Shown here piece by piece: positions 56,449-64,000 of a stretch of DNA of 64,000 nt. Where the stretch lies: positions 244,178-308,177 of the forward strand of contig NZ_AAUW01000007.1 of NCBI RefSeq assembly GCF_000168975.1, given 5' to 3'. Within the stretch, counting starts at the first letter, position 1. Each line of letters starts with the position of its first letter. The notes beneath the pieces are model-generated. The model saw nothing but the letters and a program-made list of their open reading frames with translations. It did no database searches and was not told where the DNA came from. A program made the position numbers and the translations under genes. This stretch comes from Roseibium aggregatum IAM 12614 (lineage in GTDB: Bacteria; Pseudomonadota; Alphaproteobacteria; Rhizobiales; Stappiaceae).

Positions 56449-57295
56449 CGCTTCGAGCCTTCATCATTGCGAGACGGCAAAAGGAGGTCAGCTCGGTTCC
56501 GATGGATAAGGACATGCCGAAAGCCTTCGCATGAAGATATGTGTCGCTTCCCGCTTCACGAAGCGACCGCAAGTCTTCAATATCAGCACTTGTTCTACCT
56601 CGAATAATTACCGGTGACACAATCGTTCTCTCGACACGTTCGGTGGACTCCAATTCAAGCATCATCTGCATCAGAGCCTGTCCTATCGGTGTAGCTTCGC
56701 ATCGAATAACGCAAGCGCAAAGATAATCGTTCAGCTTTTCTCCGTCCGATGCGGCTGCGGCACACTCCTTGATAAGCTTCGAAGCTTCCCCTGGTGGGCG
56801 GCGTTCGTCGTCAGTGCCTTTGACCTGTATCAGAACTAGGGAGACTTCACCTTGCTCGTTCGCCACCAAGCTCCATCCGTCAAAACCCAACGCCGGTTGG
56901 TTTCGATTACCTTTTGTCGCATGAAGAGCGGGCGGTGTGGCGAAGCCGAACACTGCACTCAACGCTTCTCTGGCAATGACCTCTGCGGTTTCCGAACGAA
57001 AATTTTTTAGGTGCTCTGGCTTGCGGCCTTCCTTATCAGGATTCGGCAACCCTGCGCGGAACATTTTCATCAATCGTTCGGTTTGGAAGTTGGACTCGAC
57101 TCCCTCGGCAGGTTCCGGAACCGTTGAAACAGCCGCCGCCAATTCTTTGAATTTTTCCTCCCCGTAAATGCGTCTAATTGCTTTCGCGACATGTTGAAGG
57201 AAAGGATCGTCGCCATTTTTTGGGTCGCAAGTTTCATGTACGACCGCCCAACGGTGGACTTCGTCAACCGTTACTTCGTGCTTGGTGTAAATCAA
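56441..57295 (-). CDS. PD-(D/E)XK-like protein paired with the helicase (HamA/DUF1837-like)
   Basis: A 284-residue protein. A nuclease-like core lies near residues 100-165: SETAEVIAREALSAVFG (Glu105/Glu110), then ALGFDGWSLVA (Asp139), and LVLIQVKGT (Gln157, Lys159). The spacing parallels HamA, but the usual Glu-x-Lys is Gln-x-Lys, a substitution also seen in Mrr-type nucleases. The rest is helical with no other domain I recognise. The start is probably a TTG, because GGGGGTG lies about 8 bases upstream and no in-frame ATG or GTG is available. Its stop overlaps the helicase start, so the two are co-translated. Confidence 0.62.
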   Translation of the reverse strand: MIYTKHEVTVDEVHRWAVVHETCDPKNGDDPFLQHVAKAIRRIYGEEKFKELAAAVSTVPEPAEGVESNFQTERLMKMFRAGLPNPDKEGRKPEHLKNFRSETAEVIAREALSAVFGFATPPALHATKGNRNQPALGFDGWSLVANEQGEVSLVLIQVKGTDDERRPPGEASKLIKECAAAASDGEKLNDYLCACVIRCEATPIGQALMQMMLELESTERVERTIVSPVIIRGRTSADIEDLRSLREAGSDTYLHAKAFGMSLSIGTELTSFCRLAMMKARSDA

Positions 57296-57652
57296 TCAAC
57301 ACCCCCAGTATCATCTGAGAGATTTCACATCCTCACATTGCAGTCAATCAACGAGGCGTCCGACAGAACGATTTTGACCGGGGTCAGCAAAATTTGGCCC
57401 ACACGCGGGGCTTCTGCCACAGGACAAAGCGGAAATCGCCGCGAGAATTCTTATTCAGGTTTGGAATGAGGCATAACCAGAAAAGATTTGGGCTCGGGCT
57501 CGTATGTCCGGACGCGCCCAAGCGCCTTAAGACAACCCAATTTGGCGAGATTGATGAAGGAGCGCTGGGTAACAGTGAATAGCCGAGACGTACCCCACCT
57601 TGACGAAAAGGTGGCAAATTGCGACCCTTATTTCTAAATGGAGGCCTGCGCG
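57296..57652. other. gap upstream of the helicase operon
   Basis: It separates the minus-strand nuclease-helicase pair from the plus-strand ParD-like gene and must hold both promoters. The stretch near 57380-57560 contains no plausible protein. I see no repeats, tRNA or attachment-site-like sequence. Confidence 0.4.
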
Positions 57653-58021
57653 ATGGCTCAATCTGTAGAACTTTGCGACGATGTGATGTCGCTCGTGTGC
57701 TGCGAGGCGGAATTGCAAAACCGCTCCGTCTCCGAACAGATCACGCTTTGGCTCCGTATCGGCCGCGTCATCGAAAAGTCCGGTGCTTTCGACCAAGCCC
57801 GCGTAAGCGCTGCGCTCGCTGGAGAACTCCAGACCACCGACCTCACCGCACTTGAAAAGGCAGTCTGGTCGGAGAGGTTTCTGGAGAAGATGTCGGAACC
57901 CGGTCCGCGAGAGCAAGACTTTTTCGCCGAGCTGCGGAAGAACGGCAACGCTTCCGGACTTGATGTTTTCGGCGACACCGTCCGCACGGAAAATCAATCC
58001 GAGAGTGAGCCGCGCACTTAA
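57653..58021 (+). CDS. ParD-like antitoxin-family protein (orphan)
   Basis: A 122-residue protein. The N-terminal half resembles ParD-like ribbon-helix-helix proteins: MAQSVELCDDVMSLVCCEAE, then LQNRSVSEQITLWLRIGRVIEKSG. The C-terminal half is charged and probably disordered (SGLDVFGDTVRTENQSES). The start at 57653 is chosen because GGAGG is 8 bases upstream. No ParE- or RelE-like toxin gene lies next to it, so it may be a solitary regulator or half of a degraded toxin-antitoxin locus. Family assignment is from sequence impression. Confidence 0.6.
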   Translation: MAQSVELCDDVMSLVCCEAELQNRSVSEQITLWLRIGRVIEKSGAFDQARVSAALAGELQTTDLTALEKAVWSERFLEKMSEPGPREQDFFAELRKNGNASGLDVFGDTVRTENQSESEPRT

Positions 58022-58239
58022 TCGGCATCCAAATGGTACCCAGGATCGGCATTCATGCGTCGGAACGCGCGGAGACCACTCAGCGGTCTGGCATCGGTGC
58101 CGCGTCGGATCCTCGTCCGTGGTTCGAACGCCGAATAGGAGGGGTACGGTCTACATTCTTAATCGGCGCGACCCGCATTTCCGTACCGCGCATGCGGAAC
58201 CATGCACTCCGGCCGTAGCCTTGACGCTCGGCGGTCGGC

Positions 58240-59436
58240 TCAGCCGTGTTTGGGATCATTGTCCGCGAAGAGCTGCACCAGCGACTCGTAGGCGCGATTT
58301 CCGACGTCCATCGCGACCTTGCGGCGACCTGGGCCCGTGAACACGTTCGACAATGACATGTAGGGAAAGAACCCCGACTTCAACGTATCGACGGGCCTGC
58401 CGTTCTGGAGCACCGTCTCCGTCACGGTCTCGAACAGACCCGTCGGCACGGGATGGAGGGCGTTAGGATTGTGTATCAGCATGGCTTCCTGCCCCCACGT
58501 CTCCTCTGGCGTCCCCGGGTCTCCCACGATGTACGCGAAGGGTAGAGGCTGATGGGCGTTGGGATCGGAATCAAACATAGTTCCGAAGCGAAGCACCGTC
58601 ACGTCCTCGTCGGGGTAGGGTCCGGCCAGGGCAACTCGCGTGAATTTCGGTACTGTTCCGGCGTTCGTCCAGAGCACGGCCGACACGTGTTCCGTTCCCT
58701 CCAGGTTGAAGAAGCCAGACGGGATGTCCTTGTCGCCGCTGATGTGGCGGGCAACCTGCTGCTGTTCGATGACGAGCCGCCCGCTACCGTCCCAACTCGG
58801 CGATTGCCTGATCCCATATAAATAGAAGGCGGCTGCCGCGCCGCCGAAGCCGAGCGAACCGTGCTCGTGGAACGATTCCACCGCGATCACGAACGGCTGC
58901 CCTGCGACGTGGGGCAATTCCCAATAGGCTTTCGGGTCCCTCTTTCTGTTGATCCGATGCAGCAGCTTATTCCGCAGCGCGCCGCCTATGCGCAACGGAA
59001 TGTCGTTCTCAGATCGGTCGCTGATGTCTTGGATATCCAGATCCCTGTCGTTTGTCGGCTCGTAGGGAACGAGCCTGCTGCCGCCCGTGTCGGTGCGGTT
59101 CGTGGTAGTGCATTCGATATGGATTCGAACACCTCCCTTCTCTACGCTGAAGTCCGGATGGGGAGCATCGCTGATCATCGCGAAACCCTCGGAATGGAGA
59201 AGTTCGCTGACGTAGAGTTCGAACGTCCTGTTGTCGAAGCCGGTCGTCTGGAACTGTTCCACGAAATTACCATCGCGGTCGGCGAAGCGGGCGAAGGCTT
59301 CGTTCATCATCGCCCGGGTCGACCGGTTGCGTGGCGACTCCTTGAGGAACCTGAAGGATGGATGAATCTGCTTCTTGGGCGGGAGCCACCCGAAAAGGCC
59401 TCTCGTCGGTTTGAATCCTGCTTTAGCTGGTTTCAT
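58240..59436 (-). CDS. unrecognised protein with nuclease-like E-D-ExT pattern
   Basis: A 398-residue protein of unknown family. Residues about 66-112 contain FDNRTFELYVSELLHSEGF, then HPDFSVEKGGVRIHIECTTTN. The spacing of Glu73, Asp95 and Glu108-x-Thr110 resembles a PD-(D/E)XK nuclease core in which Lys is replaced by Thr, a variant seen in other poorly described defence-region proteins. The rest has no motif I recognise, although the FNLEGTEHVSAVLWTNAGTVP region is common to such proteins. It has weak ribosome sites at the ATG at 59436, stands alone, and lies between the ParD-like and TIGR04141 genes. Confidence 0.55.
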   Translation of the reverse strand: MKPAKAGFKPTRGLFGWLPPKKQIHPSFRFLKESPRNRSTRAMMNEAFARFADRDGNFVEQFQTTGFDNRTFELYVSELLHSEGFAMISDAPHPDFSVEKGGVRIHIECTTTNRTDTGGSRLVPYEPTNDRDLDIQDISDRSENDIPLRIGGALRNKLLHRINRKRDPKAYWELPHVAGQPFVIAVESFHEHGSLGFGGAAAAFYLYGIRQSPSWDGSGRLVIEQQQVARHISGDKDIPSGFFNLEGTEHVSAVLWTNAGTVPKFTRVALAGPYPDEDVTVLRFGTMFDSDPNAHQPLPFAYIVGDPGTPEETWGQEAMLIHNPNALHPVPTGLFETVTETVLQNGRPVDTLKSGFFPYMSLSNVFTGPGRRKVAMDVGNRAYESLVQLFADNDPKHG

Positions 59437-59948
59437 CGCTGCTATCGATCCTTCTCATTCCGTTAAACCAGGCCAGCGAGGAGGTGCGGCCGCACAATAC
59501 CTACGATCGCCTCACCGTCCACTGGCGCGGCGAGTGATCTTGAGCCGGAGGGTTCAGCGAGATCGCGAACCGAGGCGGCTGTTCACGTCAAAAGACCAGT
59601 TCAGTTGGGCTCAGTGGGCGTCAGCTTTTAGGCGAGTGTCGGCGGAGCTGCAATGACTGGTATGCGGACGCATAGTTGTCGTTCGTTTTAGGTACAACGA
59701 AATTCAGCTTTTAGCCCATTTGAGACGTTCGATTTAGCGCCAAGGGAACATACGACCAATGGTGTAATTGGGAAAAACTCACTGAAGCTGAGGTGGTCCC
59801 CTGGCAAAAAATAGTTTGGACCAAGACCACTCGCGATCAGAGCCATGGGATATTGTAGACCGATCTTCCCTAGTTACGATTAAGCACTCTATTATTGCAA
59901 ATCGGTGAGTACTTACGGGTAGGCTAAGCTCGATAGGAAGGAAGCTGC
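59437..59948. other. non-coding gap before the TIGR04141 gene
   Basis: No supported gene in 512 bases. The half nearest the TIGR04141 gene is AT-richer and should contain its promoter. A short imperfect inverted repeat is visible near 59790-59830 (GGTGGTC ... GACCA), not convincingly an insertion-sequence end. Confidence 0.4.
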
Positions 59949-61820
59949 ATGACCCAGAAATCACGCCCTTTCTCCATCTACCTGCTTAAGCAGGGATTCG
60001 ATGCCGCAAATGCCTTGGTGGATGATCATGGCCTTCTTGCAGCGGATGATGCAGCCCATGTTCCCGAGGGGAGTACACTCTACATTCTTGATGAGAGGGG
60101 CAAGCGGCCATGGTGGCGGGAATACTTTGGTGTGCAGGAAGATCTGTGGCAGCAACTCAAGGGAGCCTTGCTGTTTCTTCCAGTGGGCAATCGATGCTTC
60201 GCCCTCTCATTCGGGCACGTCCTCCATCACGTCAAAGACGATGCATATGAATATGACTTCGGTCTGCGGGTTACACTAAACAGTCTCGACCCCCAAAAGC
60301 TGAAGAGCGCGGACATGATTGAGCCAGGACCGGCTCGCCGCCGGCGCACTCAGGTGCCGATTTCGACCGAACTGACTTATCTCGACTTTGACGGCAACAG
60401 TGAGATTATAAAAAGCCTGACTGGTAGGGTGAAGGAGGAATACAAGGAGCTGTTCACAACCGCCACCGGTTCGGCGAGTTTGAAGATCAGCATGAAAATA
60501 GCACCAGGGGCTTTGGCTGCGCGTTGCGAGACACTTCTGGCACTCTATGGCAGCGAAGATTACAAGACCACGTTTCCAAACATCCAGAACATCATTCCGG
60601 TCAAAGATCCGGTCGAAGTGAGAAGGCTCGATGCATTGCTTTTGGAATCAGTGAAAATGCGTGATGGCAACACGATGCTCACCATTCCTGATATCGTCGA
60701 CTATCGGGACAACACTTGCTGCATGTTCAACGGGCCCGGCGGTGCAAGTGAGATATATCCTGACATATCGATCGAAGCCTTCTACGATTATTTGGGTGCC
60801 GACTTCGATCTGAACACCCTGACTCTCGATCAACTCAAATCCTATCGCATGTTGCTGACCGACGTGGATGGCGCTCCAGGTCGGTCATATGGCCTTTATC
60901 GCAGCTTGATTTTTGATACCGAGCCTGCGGACGAGCGTGTCATGTACCACCTCAATGAAGGCGATTGGTACAAGGCGGAAAAGAGCTTCCTTAGGCGCTT
61001 AAAGACATATCTCGATGCAAAATGTGAAGTGACCGACCTTTGCCCCTATGATCATGACGGTGAGAAGGACGGGAAGGCCGTCTACAGCGAAGGAAACTAC
61101 AACGCAGCGATCCCAGTCTGGCAAGGGCGTTTCATCTGCCTTGATCAAGCCGACATCAGCCCCGACGGTAGCACAAACATCGAACCTTGCGACCTTTACA
61201 GCGTACTAGCTGATGCCAACTCCATTAGTGGTTTCAGAGCCGCGCTTTACCATCTCAAGATTTCCACGCGGTCATCCCATCTGAGCCACTTGTTCAATCA
61301 GGGGGTGAACTCCATTGAGTTAATCGAGTTGGAGGAGACATCGAGGGATAAGTTAAAGCGGCTGGTTGTCGACAGACTAGGTGCCAACAATAGGAATACC
61401 TATCTCGCCCCCGTTGATCATTTTGATTTCAAGGTCGTGTTCGGGATCATCACCCACAAAGACCCGGCGATTCAATCTGACAATCTGCCACTGTTTTCTA
61501 AAATCAGTTTGATGCGAAACATGCAGCGCCTCGACCTTATGAAGGTGCCAAGCGTTCTTACCTTTATTGAAGATGCGAGCCCTGCAAAGGGTGGTCATGC
61601 CAAAAACCCGAAGTACCTCGTCCAGGTATATGACGGCGCGAACGGTCACGAAGTGCGGGCTGTCGGCGGTCAGGGACTAGATACTGTCACTCCGATCAAG
61701 AGATGCCCAAAGGCGGTGAGAGACAGCGCACCCGGTACGCGCTACCATCTGACGATTCGCGTAGAGGATGATGGCAGCCTATGTTCACACCATAGCTGGC
61801 CCTTCGATCTGGCCGCTTGA
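59949..61820 (+). CDS. TIGR04141 / DUF6119 family sporadically distributed protein
   Basis: A 623-residue protein with the family opening (RPFSIYLLKQGFDAANALV), early WWREYFGVQEDLWQQLKGALLF, the RCFALSFGHVLHHVKDDAYEYDFGLRVTLNSLDP stretch (residues 77-112) and C-terminal SHLSHLFNQGVNSIELI. The family is scattered among genomes and repeatedly sits near restriction or defence genes. Its function is not established, and I see no catalytic motif. A GGAAGGA ribosome site lies about 8 bases before the ATG. It has no partner in its own operon: the next plus-strand gene is more than 600 bases downstream. Confidence 0.75.
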   Translation: MTQKSRPFSIYLLKQGFDAANALVDDHGLLAADDAAHVPEGSTLYILDERGKRPWWREYFGVQEDLWQQLKGALLFLPVGNRCFALSFGHVLHHVKDDAYEYDFGLRVTLNSLDPQKLKSADMIEPGPARRRRTQVPISTELTYLDFDGNSEIIKSLTGRVKEEYKELFTTATGSASLKISMKIAPGALAARCETLLALYGSEDYKTTFPNIQNIIPVKDPVEVRRLDALLLESVKMRDGNTMLTIPDIVDYRDNTCCMFNGPGGASEIYPDISIEAFYDYLGADFDLNTLTLDQLKSYRMLLTDVDGAPGRSYGLYRSLIFDTEPADERVMYHLNEGDWYKAEKSFLRRLKTYLDAKCEVTDLCPYDHDGEKDGKAVYSEGNYNAAIPVWQGRFICLDQADISPDGSTNIEPCDLYSVLADANSISGFRAALYHLKISTRSSHLSHLFNQGVNSIELIELEETSRDKLKRLVVDRLGANNRNTYLAPVDHFDFKVVFGIITHKDPAIQSDNLPLFSKISLMRNMQRLDLMKVPSVLTFIEDASPAKGGHAKNPKYLVQVYDGANGHEVRAVGGQGLDTVTPIKRCPKAVRDSAPGTRYHLTIRVEDDGSLCSHHSWPFDLAA

Positions 61821-62467
61821 TGATGCTCCTCAATTGATTCCAAGCTCTCCTCCCTTCTTGCCAATTAGCGGTCTGGGGCGAATGTCTCAAAGGTCCGCAT
61901 CTCAGCGATTTGCGCTGATCGCAAAAAATGTCTGCTTTCGGGATCTGGTATCAAAGCGGCGAACGACCGGAATGGGCAAAGCGGTCGTTTAAATCAGTTG
62001 TTCGAACTGTTCCTTTGGCATCTCGCAAATGCGTGCTTGATCATAATTTTTCACAATAAATTTGAGCTGTTAACTTTTTGTCCGGAAAGTTCCGGAAAAA
62101 CCGGTTTCACCGAACCGCGGGAGCCGGCAATGACTTAGACAAAAACCACCTACCCCATTGATATTTCGAAGGTAAGTATCCCTTCCAAGGATTCATTCCA
62201 ATTGTCCGACGGCTTTCCCAAATGATTAAGTTCAGTCGCAGAAACTTAATTTCTCGCCACTTTCGTGTGTCGAGATTGAGGTTCGACATGACACCGTGCC
62301 GTGCAGGCACATGAATCCTTCTTAGCCTCTCGGCGAACCATCCGGTTCGTCGATCAGCGAACACTCCCAATCCCCCGAACCCGAACATGTCGAGCACCCC
62401 GGCTGTCGAAGCCATGGGTGTCTCAACGTGATGATCTGTGACGCCTAAAAATCAGAAAGATCGAATA
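61821..62467. other. gap between TIGR04141 gene and right-edge operon
   Basis: No confident gene. Near 62081-62100 there is a direct repeat TCCGGAAAGT / TCCGGAAAAA. A minus-strand open frame at 62107-62415 (starting MASTAGVLDMFGFGGLG) is possible but lacks a ribosome site and recognisable sequence, so it is not called. Confidence 0.35.
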
Positions 62468-62782
62468 ATGACTACCCGGACGCCACGCGCGTTTTCCTAT
62501 GAACCTGAGACCTTTCGGTCCATCGCCCAAGACCTCCAAGCCTACCGAATTACCGGTTTCCCGATGCCCGGATCGCGATCCCCTGCCCCACTTGTCGTGG
62601 ACTGGAGCCGAACCCTCCTGCCCTTTCCCGGCATTATTGGTTCCTCAGATGCGGCGCCAATACTGGAGCCCGTGTTTGCCTTCAGCGATGACAATTCCAG
62701 GGCCCTTTTGGCTCGGGGCTGGGTGCGCCTGGAAAACCACGTCGACGCCCACCTCGACGCCATTCGCCGGATAGCACCATAG
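62468..62782 (+). CDS. hypothetical small protein upstream of the AAA+ ATPase
   Basis: A 104-residue protein from the ATG at 62468; an in-frame ATG at 62438 would add 10 residues, but the later one has a better AGAAAGAT site. The sequence (MTTRTPRAFSYEPETFRSI, then LLPFPGIIGSSDAAPILEPV and a C-terminal DAHLDAIRRIAP) contains no recognised motif. It lies 141 bases upstream of the AAA+ gene on the same strand. It may be a small partner or a cofactor gene of the same operon. Confidence 0.5.
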   Translation: MTTRTPRAFSYEPETFRSIAQDLQAYRITGFPMPGSRSPAPLVVDWSRTLLPFPGIIGSSDAAPILEPVFAFSDDNSRALLARGWVRLENHVDAHLDAIRRIAP

Positions 62783-62923
62783 TTCGCCAAGGATTAGCCT
62801 CCGGCCTCCCCTCACTCTGAGCGCCCGGACCTTCTTTCAAGTCTCCCACATCCAGCGATACGCAACGCGAACGTTCCGAATTCCTGCGGAGCGAACGCGA
62901 CAGCTTTGCCTGAAAGCACTCGA

Positions 62924-64000
62924 ATGAAACGACCAAACATAATTCATGGGACCGGACACCAACTGGGGCTCCTCATGGCCCGCATGGCTGTTCGCCGCGC
63001 ACTCCGGCAATGCCTGGGCCTGCATCGCCGTTCGGCCTATATCCTCGGCGTCGAACTCCCCAATGACATCGACACCAAGCTCTATGAAGAGGCGCTGGAG
63101 TACGAGTTCCAGAGCGTGGATCCGGACGGCCCGGGAAAACGGGCATGCCCGGAGTTTCACTACTTCATCGATGAAAGAGGGAAGTCGAGGTACAGGCGTA
63201 AAGAGCCGTTCGAGTCGTATTCGATCGGGATGAGTATCACCGAACACCAGCGGCTCATCGGCATCGGAACCCCGAAACATCCGATAACCGACGTCTTCCG
63301 GAACATTGCGGAAGCAGTCATTGAGGTGCGTCCGACGAGGCGTCACCTGCAAGCCGCCGCTCTAATCGCTCGCGGTTTTCATTTGAGCGATCATATCGCA
63401 GACGAGCTTATCGCTCACAATATTGCCTGTCTTTCGATCGCCTTTCGCGGAAACCGACCGCTGAAGGCAGCTCTCGGTATGCTCGAAGCCCTGGCTGCGG
63501 CGGAGGCATCCATTACTCCCAAAAGACGCGACGACGCAGAGACTCCGCCGCTCGAAGAGATGTCCGGATACGGCGAAGCGAAGGAATGGGGGCTGGTGCT
63601 TGTTCGCGACCTCAAGGATTGGAGCGAAGGAGCGCTCCCCTGGTCGGACGTCGATCAAGGAATTCTCCTGCTTGGCGGGCCCGGAACAGGAAAAACGATT
63701 TTCGCGAAAGCCCTTGCAAGGTCCTGCGGAGCCACGTTCGTTGAGTGTTCCTTGTCAAAGACCCAAGCGCTTGGACATCTCGGCGATATGCTGAAAGGCA
63801 TCAACAAGGCGTTCAGCGAAGCCCGAAGCAACACGCCGGCGATCCTGTTCCTGGATGAGTTTGACGGCGTGGGGAACAGGGAGACGCTTTCACGCCATGC
63901 GCCGGAATACGCGACCCAGGTGATCACCGGCTTGCTCGAGTTGATGGATGGGTCTGAAAAGCGCGACGGCGTCGTCATCGTTGCGGCCTGCAACCGCCTG
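62924..64000 (+). CDS. AAA+ ATPase, truncated at the window edge
   Basis: The first 359 residues of an AAA+ protein that continues past the right edge. After a roughly 220-residue N-terminal region of unknown fold (MKRPNIIHGTGHQLGLLMAR ...) come LVLVRDLKDWSEG and Walker A LLLGGPGTGKT (251-258). Walker B AILFLDEFDGVGNRE (about 306-316) and the start of sensor 1 (GVVIVAACNRL) follow. The core resembles FtsH- or Cdc48-type modules, but no membrane helix or protease domain is visible in the part present. It forms a plausible operon with the upstream small gene. Its C-terminal partner domain decides its role. Confidence 0.75.
   Translation, partial: MKRPNIIHGTGHQLGLLMARMAVRRALRQCLGLHRRSAYILGVELPNDIDTKLYEEALEYEFQSVDPDGPGKRACPEFHYFIDERGKSRYRRKEPFESYSIGMSITEHQRLIGIGTPKHPITDVFRNIAEAVIEVRPTRRHLQAAALIARGFHLSDHIADELIAHNIACLSIAFRGNRPLKAALGMLEALAAAEASITPKRRDDAETPPLEEMSGYGEAKEWGLVLVRDLKDWSEGALPWSDVDQGILLLGGPGTGKTIFAKALARSCGATFVECSLSKTQALGHLGDMLKGINKAFSEARSNTPAILFLDEFDGVGNRETLSRHAPEYATQVITGLLELMDGSEKRDGVVIVAACNRL

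Noticed and set aside
58110..58150. tRNA-like T-loop sequence (GTGGTTCGAACGCC)
   Set aside because: No matching acceptor, D or anticodon stems nearby, so neither a tRNA nor a clear attachment site.
62107..62415. Minus-strand open frame of 102 codons
   Set aside because: No ribosome site and no recognisable sequence; it may be real, but support is too weak.

Overview
The window is a chromosomal segment of an alphaproteobacterium, most likely in the Hyphomicrobiales. The gene order hup-lon-clpX-clpP-tig, the HWE-family histidine kinases, the RNase E with an acidic insertion, a B12-dependent ribonucleotide reductase and NDUFA12 all point there. A marine Roseibium/Labrenzia-type relative is my impression only; I could not search a database.

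About 1-47 kb is core genome. It begins with proteostasis genes on the minus strand (HU, Lon, ClpX, ClpP, trigger factor). Next come tRNA-Leu(UAG), the NAD(P)HX repair enzyme, two HWE kinases and a small membrane protein with an excellent general-stress (EcfG-type) promoter. Then follow glnB-glnA behind a sigma-54 promoter, a P1 peptidase, tyrS, a large AsmA-like protein, Bcp, a DUF455 ferritin-like protein, an M23 peptidase, prfB with its programmed +1 frameshift, PBP1A, an amidase, rne, an aminotransferase, an M48 protease, a DsbA-family protein, accB-accC, aat, NDUFA12, a response regulator and nrdJ. The nrdJ leader carries a near-consensus NrdR box, DnaA-box-like sites and a series of hairpins. 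One orphan gene with a very AT-rich upstream region (40.1-41.4 kb) interrupts this core.

From about 47.2 kb to the right edge the content changes to an accessory, defence-type island. (i) 47274-50153 is a three-gene CBASS operon: CD-NTase, stand-alone E2-like protein and HNH-SAVED effector, i.e. the 'type II short' layout. (ii) A DUF2779 protein (Cas4-like nuclease plus DEDD-exonuclease-like region) is divergent from a DUF2235 alpha/beta hydrolase. (iii) 53323-57295 holds a Ski2-like helicase translationally coupled to a PD-(D/E)XK-like protein, resembling Hachiman HamB/HamA. (iv) Next are a ParD-like protein, an unrecognised protein with a nuclease-like E-D-ExT pattern, and a TIGR04141/DUF6119 protein. 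(v) A small unknown gene precedes an AAA+ ATPase that runs off the window. No integrase, transposase or CRISPR array is visible.

The most promising targets for new biology are the HamAB-like pair with its QxK active site, the DUF2779/DUF2235 pair, the TIGR04141 protein and the AAA+ operon at the right edge.
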